Notes under the pieces: generated by a model
Seen by the model: the letters and a program-made list of their open reading frames with translations, nothing else
Database searches by the model: none
What the model was told of the DNA's origin: nothing
Shown: in pieces, positions 60,313 through 64,000 of the stretch
Layout of the letters: each line of letters begins with the position of its first letter
Numbering within the stretch: position 1 is the stretch's first letter
Origin: Oscillospiraceae bacterium
GTDB taxonomy: Bacteria > Bacillota > Clostridia > Oscillospirales > Ruminococcaceae
DNA length: 64,000 nucleotides
NCBI GenBank assembly: GCA_018110985.1
Contig: JAGAWT010000022.1
Coordinates: 39,166 to 103,165, forward strand
Direction: 5' to 3'
Position numbers and translations under genes: made by a program

Positions 60313-62517
60313 ATGGATAACAGAAACATCAAAGAACATTTGGACGAGCTTCTGAGAGCTTCCCGCCTTGAAGAAGCCGAAAGATTCATGCTGAGCACTC
60401 TGAAGGAAGCACGGGATCAGGAAGATGTCCCCGTGCAGCTTTTCATCCTCTCCGAGCTGGCGGGCTTTTACAGGGACTGCGGCCGTTTTGAGGAATCCGT
60501 AAAAAGTGCGGAGATATGCAGGGAGTATTTCGACCGTGAGGGGATAAATGAGGGGGAGGACTTCATTTCCATGGAGCTCAACCTTGCAAATGCCTACCGT
60601 GCGGCAGGACGTCACAAGGATGCCCACAGGGTCTATGATGAGGTATATCCCGTGATACGCCCCTTTTCAGAGAAATACTGTCCCGCTTACTACAATAACC
60701 TTGCCCTGCTTTACGAGGATGAGGGCGATCTCAGGAGCGCTGCCGACGCTTTCAGATCTGCCATAGGCTGCCTTTCCCGCAGCGACCCCGACTATGAGCG
60801 CAGGCTCGCCATAACAAGGGCAAACCTTTCCTCGGTGCAGACCCTTCTGGGAGAGGACGGAGAAGAAAACGCAAAGCTGTCCCTTGAATACTTCAGAGGT
60901 CTTTCCCCCTCGGATTTCCATTACAGTGCCGCACTTTCGGCAATGGGGGATGTTCTGCTCTCAAAGGGAGACACAAAAAAAGCCGCTCTCTTCTTTGAAG
61001 CTGCCCTTTCGGAAATGCTCCTTCATATGGGCGAATGTCCCTTCTGCGACACTGTAAGAGAAAAGATAGGTCTTTGCCGCAGAGGTGAACAGACCGAAAG
61101 AGTGACGGGTCTGACACTATCAAGGATGTACTATGAGATGTTCGGCAAGCCCATGCTGAAAAGGAATTTCCCGGACGAGACCAAGTACCTTGCCTGCGGT
61201 CTCTGCGGAGAAGGCTCCGAATGTTTCGGCTTCGATGACCGGCAGTCGGAGGATCACGACTTCGGCCCTTCCTTCTGTATATTTGTTTCCGACAATGCAC
61301 CGGAGGGCTTGCAGGAACGGCTTGAAAAGGCGTATTCCCTGCTGCCTCCCGTATTTATGGGGAAAAGGCACACAGAGAGCCCCAACACATCCGGCAGACG
61401 GGGCGTTATGACTGTTTCAGACTTTTACAGGCGTGTACTGGGCTGTATACCCGAAACCGCAGAGGATTTCCAGTCCGTCCCCGATGACAGGCTGGCAGCA
61501 GCCGTGAACGGTGAGATATACTTTGACTACTGCGGGGAATTCAGCGCTATCCGCCGTCGGATAATACACCGCCCACTGGCGGACAGGCTGGCAAAGCTGG
61601 CGGCAGAGCTTGAAATGATGAGCAAGTGCGGCGAATACAATCTCCCCCGCATCACTGCCAGAGGCGACAGAGCCGCAGCCCTTGTGTGCAGGGCGCAGTT
61701 CCTTCTGGCTTGTGCACGGGCTTATCACCTTTGCGAAAACAAGCTTGCTCCCTACGAAAAGTGGATATTCGAGAGCCTGCGCAGGCTTTCCCCCGAATTT
61801 GCCCGCAGCCTTGAAGAAAACGCCCTGTTGTCGGACGATCACGGAAAGGTCATAGAGCTTGTAAAGGACAGGATACTGTCATCCGGTCTGCTGAAAGAAA
61901 GGGAGCCGCTTGCGGTCATGGCGGAAAGGCTCACGGAAAGGGCAAGGCAGGTAAACACGGCGGACAAGATAGCCTCTCTGGAGTGGCAGCTTTTTGACAA
62001 GGTGCAGAACAGGGGCGGCAGGGCAGACTGTCAGGACGACCCCTACACCTTTTTCCACATGAGGCGCAGCCAGTATTACTCCTATGACACTGAGCTCCTT
62101 GAAAGCATATACCGTGATTTCAGGACAGCCGCAGAGAGCGGCAGGAATGTTATCACCGAAAAATACGGATATATGATGGAAAGCACCTTCCCGGAGGAAT
62201 TCAGGGAGATACAAGGCTCCCTCCCCGAAGTGGATGATGAAAAAAAGAAGCTGGCTGAGGCGATAATCCCAATACAGGTTGGGATGATGGAAGACTTTGC
62301 AAAGGAAGAGCCCGATACGGCTCTCAGAGCACGTCCTATACACACATGGGAGGACTCCCCCGCACAGACCTCCTATGAGACCTACCTGAGAGGTGAGCTG
62401 TACACCTACTCCACAGACACCCTTGCACTCTACGGCGCCTTTATCGTAAGGCTGGTGAGAGAGGGCAGGAACCTGGCACGGGAGATAATCGAAAAGGAAA
62501 AGGGACCGCTCCTGTAA
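60313..62517 (+). CDS. TPR protein with DUF4037 and DUF4125 regions
   Basis: A 734-residue cytoplasmic protein with three parts. Residues 1-245 hold about five tetratricopeptide repeats (ELAGFYRDCGRFEES, NLANAYRAAGRHKDA, NLALLYEDEGDLRSA). Residues about 255-545 fit DUF4037, a nucleotidyltransferase-like domain: LCGEGSECFGFDD then SEDHDFGPSF supplies the G-S and D-x-D type residues. Residues about 550-734 fit DUF4125. The combination occurs in Firmicutes without known function. I infer a protein-protein platform with a possible nucleotidyl transfer activity. It has its own terminator. Confidence 0.75.
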   Translation: MDNRNIKEHLDELLRASRLEEAERFMLSTLKEARDQEDVPVQLFILSELAGFYRDCGRFEESVKSAEICREYFDREGINEGEDFISMELNLANAYRAAGRHKDAHRVYDEVYPVIRPFSEKYCPAYYNNLALLYEDEGDLRSAADAFRSAIGCLSRSDPDYERRLAITRANLSSVQTLLGEDGEENAKLSLEYFRGLSPSDFHYSAALSAMGDVLLSKGDTKKAALFFEAALSEMLLHMGECPFCDTVREKIGLCRRGEQTERVTGLTLSRMYYEMFGKPMLKRNFPDETKYLACGLCGEGSECFGFDDRQSEDHDFGPSFCIFVSDNAPEGLQERLEKAYSLLPPVFMGKRHTESPNTSGRRGVMTVSDFYRRVLGCIPETAEDFQSVPDDRLAAAVNGEIYFDYCGEFSAIRRRIIHRPLADRLAKLAAELEMMSKCGEYNLPRITARGDRAAALVCRAQFLLACARAYHLCENKLAPYEKWIFESLRRLSPEFARSLEENALLSDDHGKVIELVKDRILSSGLLKEREPLAVMAERLTERARQVNTADKIASLEWQLFDKVQNRGGRADCQDDPYTFFHMRRSQYYSYDTELLESIYRDFRTAAESGRNVITEKYGYMMESTFPEEFREIQGSLPEVDDEKKKLAEAIIPIQVGMMEDFAKEEPDTALRARPIHTWEDSPAQTSYETYLRGELYTYSTDTLALYGAFIVRLVREGRNLAREIIEKEKGPLL

Positions 62518-62562
62518 GCAAAAAGCAGTGGGACATATGACGGATACCCATATAGAAGTTTT

Positions 62563-62602
62563 GCCCCCAAGCGTTTATTCGCTTAGGGGCATTATTTTTT
62601 AT
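62563..62602 (+). terminator. Intrinsic terminator after the TPR gene
   Basis: TGCCCCCAAGCG (62563-62574) pairs with CGCTTAGGGGCA (62581-62592) with one mismatch, followed by TTATTTTTTAT. Confidence 0.85.
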
Positions 62603-62634
62603 ACGGTTGATAAGATAAATCAGAATTTGCCGGT

Positions 62635-63426
62635 CTATTTCTTGTAGGTGACTACCATTGTATCAGACAGTTTTTTCCCGACCAGGTAAATCAACCATCC
62701 CAAAAATCTCTTCAACGGAGTCAAGGGTACACCCGGCGCATATCTCATCCCCTTGTATTTCGGCCAAAAGTTATTATCCTCAGTCGGATAGTCTTTTTCT
62801 CCCTTATTACCGACACACATGGCCTGAAAAAGATTAAACGGGATCAGTACACCTATTCCGGGGATATGTGCTTTTCCGGATTTCACATCAAGATAAAATC
62901 GCTTCGTGACTTCATATGTCCTTCGCAGATCCTTTTTCGTTGGCTTATAGTCATTCCAACTCAGTGCAGTTACCGGAAGCTGATAGCATTTATTAAAACC
63001 CCATCCCGGCAGTGTTGCCGCTAAGGCCTTAGTCGTACTCTCGGCTGACACACCTCCGGTTGTACTGATTATAAGTGCCTTCTTTGTAAAATATCTCGGT
63101 CGGTGTAACATAAATGCCATATGATCCGTAAAGTTTTTCATAATTCCGGGCAAATGTCCCTGAAAACATGGGACAGAGAAAATAACTGCATCGCATTCTT
63201 CTATTGTATCTATTATCGGCTGCACTTTCTTATGATGTGGACAGAATTTATGACCTCTGCGAAAACAATTGCTGCATCCTGTGCAAAATGGAAGATCTAT
63301 TTCTGATAAATGCACTTCGCAAAACTCAACCGTATTATCAATTTTATGAATATACTTCTTTGCAGCCAAAGTCAGCCGCCATGTATTCCCTTTGTGTGGT
63401 CCGCCATTGAATATTAATATTTTCAT
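62635..63426 (-). CDS. Flavodoxin-fold NADPH-dependent reductase with cysteine-rich motif
   Basis: A 263-residue flavoprotein of the NAD(P)H-dependent FMN reductase/iron-sulfur flavoprotein type. The N-terminal FMN loop is NGGPHKGNTW (8-17). CTGCSNCFRRGHKFCP (around 48-63) is the compact cysteine motif of iron-sulfur flavoproteins. VIFSVPCFQGHLPGIMKNFTDH is the second flavin-contact region. The last 90 residues are family-specific and end hydrophobic. The DNA is AT-richer than the previous genes. GGGGAGGAAGG precedes the ATG. Confidence 0.85.
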   Translation of the reverse strand: MKILIFNGGPHKGNTWRLTLAAKKYIHKIDNTVEFCEVHLSEIDLPFCTGCSNCFRRGHKFCPHHKKVQPIIDTIEECDAVIFSVPCFQGHLPGIMKNFTDHMAFMLHRPRYFTKKALIISTTGGVSAESTTKALAATLPGWGFNKCYQLPVTALSWNDYKPTKKDLRRTYEVTKRFYLDVKSGKAHIPGIGVLIPFNLFQAMCVGNKGEKDYPTEDNNFWPKYKGMRYAPGVPLTPLKRFLGWLIYLVGKKLSDTMVVTYKK

Positions 63427-63505
63427 ACGCTCTCACCTTCCTCCCCAAATCCCGATTTGTTTAACTATTCCCAAGGGTTTTATACTGGAATATATCTCCT
63501 AATAT

Positions 63506-63534
63506 ATTTTACTATGTGAAATCACCTGTTACAA
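63506..63534 (-). promoter_or_regulatory. Promoter of the flavodoxin-like gene with internal palindrome
   Basis: On the minus strand TTGTAA (63529-63534) and TAAAAT (63506-63511) are 17 bp apart. Between them GTGAAATCAC (63516-63525) is a perfect short palindrome, like half of a Crp/Fnr-type site (GTGA-N-TCAC). A Crp/Fnr-family gene lies next to it. Confidence 0.5.
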
Positions 63535-63548
63535 TAACTATTTTTGAA

Positions 63549-63600
63549 GCAAAAAAGGGGTTGTCGCTTTAGATGTGATAATTAGTGCGACAGCCCCTTT
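63549..63600 (-). terminator. Intrinsic terminator of the Crp/Fnr gene
   Basis: AAAGGGGTTGTCGC (63554-63567) pairs with GCGACAGCCCCTTT (63587-63600), 14 bp with one G-U; on the minus strand a run of T follows (63551-63556). Confidence 0.88.
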
Positions 63601-63638
63601 GCAATTATGTATTTTTTTCGATTTACCCGCAACAAGAC

Positions 63639-64000
63639 TTATACATCATCCTTCATAGCACTTCTGATTCTGCTTAAAGATTCAGGGGTAATGCCCAGAT
63701 ATGTCGCGATATGTTTTTGAGGAGCACGGTTGCAGACATTCGGAAATACCTTTTTGAAATGAATATATCTCTCAGTAGCATTCTCTACCAAAAATCTATT
63801 CTCCCTATATAGCTTATAACGCACGGCGCTCTCAAGAATTACTATCCATAAATCCTTGAAAGCTGCATTACTATGGATTAGTTTCCTCACTTTGGATGTC
63901 TCACAGAGCATGATGGTGGAGTCTTCCAAAGCCTCCCACATGCACATACGCTCTTCGTATCCGAAGAAGCCCTCATCCATTAAGAGCGACCCTTCCACAG
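63639..64000 (-). CDS. Crp/Fnr family transcriptional regulator, C-terminal part (partial)
   Basis: The reading frame is open to the right edge, so the gene continues outside the window. The visible 120 residues include the end of the cyclic-nucleotide-binding-like domain (ALEDSTIMLCETSKVRKLI), the dimerisation helix, and a winged helix with APQKHIATYLGITPESLSRIRS as recognition element. No cluster-binding cysteines typical of Fnr are seen in this part. Members of this group often control a neighbouring redox or stress gene. The adjacent flavodoxin-like gene has a GTGA-type palindrome in its promoter. Confidence 0.85.
   Translation of the reverse strand, partial: VEGSLLMDEGFFGYEERMCMWEALEDSTIMLCETSKVRKLIHSNAAFKDLWIVILESAVRYKLYRENRFLVENATERYIHFKKVFPNVCNRAPQKHIATYLGITPESLSRIRSAMKDDV

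Overview
The window looks like chromosome of a low-GC Gram-positive anaerobe of the class Clostridia, most likely a gut or rumen Ruminococcaceae-type bacterium; the genus is inference. Evidence: strong AGGAGG-type ribosome binding sites, consensus sigma-A promoters (TTGACA-17-TATAAT), a SCIFF peptide with its radical SAM maturase (a clostridial hallmark), the Firmicutes gene orders divIC-yabR and dgt-dnaG-rpoD, a BadF-type activase, lipoproteins with Gram-positive-style lipoboxes, and many two-component, chemotaxis and cyclic-di-GMP proteins.

Layout. 1-3.7 kb (minus): start of an M29 aminopeptidase, araD, and an ABC transporter with a LytTR/DUF3021 regulatory pair. 3.9-7.7 kb (plus): an 832-residue Tet(M)-like translational GTPase fused to a YacP/Rae1 nuclease domain, then a rhodanese-TtcA fusion. 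8-11.3 kb (minus): a lipoprotein, a 135-bp structured element, and an oxidoreductase/sugar isomerase pair divergent from an AraC regulator (11.4-12.2 kb). 12.4-17.4 kb (plus): a partly AT-richer accessory block with a DJ-1 protein, two alpha/beta hydrolases, a Y-family polymerase, a transglutaminase-like protein and a YolD-like protein. 17.4-29.9 kb: a signalling block with a metallo-hydrolase, a LacI-type sensor fused to GGDEF, MmcQ/YjbR plus a GH3 glycosidase, REC-GGDEF-EAL with an overlapping HPt gene, a chemoreceptor, and a PP2C/HATPase protein. 30-34.7 kb: aroK, a BadF/HgdC activase, divIC and yabR. 34.8-40.8 kb: a CmpB-like membrane protein, then the housekeeping operon yigZ-dgt-dnaG-rpoD-hit. 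41-51.8 kb (minus): a beta-propeller anti-sigma candidate with its ECF sigma factor; YfhO, ABC ATPase, OGG glycosylase, a degenerate phosphoesterase, a DnaC-like loader, tRNA-Lys, trmK, DUF1858, and CheX-like plus CheY proteins. 52-60.3 kb (plus): SCIFF peptide and maturase, a rhomboid-like protein, isochorismatase, SDR, GtrA, lipoprotein, GNAT, cysteine desulfurase and an NAD-dependent epimerase. 60.3-64 kb: a TPR-DUF4037-DUF4125 protein, then a flavodoxin-like reductase and a Crp/Fnr regulator (minus) in an AT-richer end segment.

Two things stand out. First, the GTPase-Rae1 fusion at 3.9-6.4 kb joins a ribosome-protection-type GTPase to a relative of a ribosome A-site endoribonuclease in one chain, suggesting a self-delivering ribosome rescue or mRNA decay factor. 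Second, a 105-bp interspersed repeat is present five times (6.4, 7.8, 25.9, 30.5 and 40.8 kb), always exactly 105 bp and always intergenic. It has nested 9-bp and 11-bp inverted arms and at least one compensatory stem change. Two copies begin on the last base of a stop codon. It behaves like a MITE or REP-type element that could fold in RNA.

Most genes lie in operons with overlapping or closely spaced starts. Thirteen hairpin or terminator structures and fourteen promoter-like sites support the proposed transcription units. All functional calls rest on motif recognition by eye; no database search was run.
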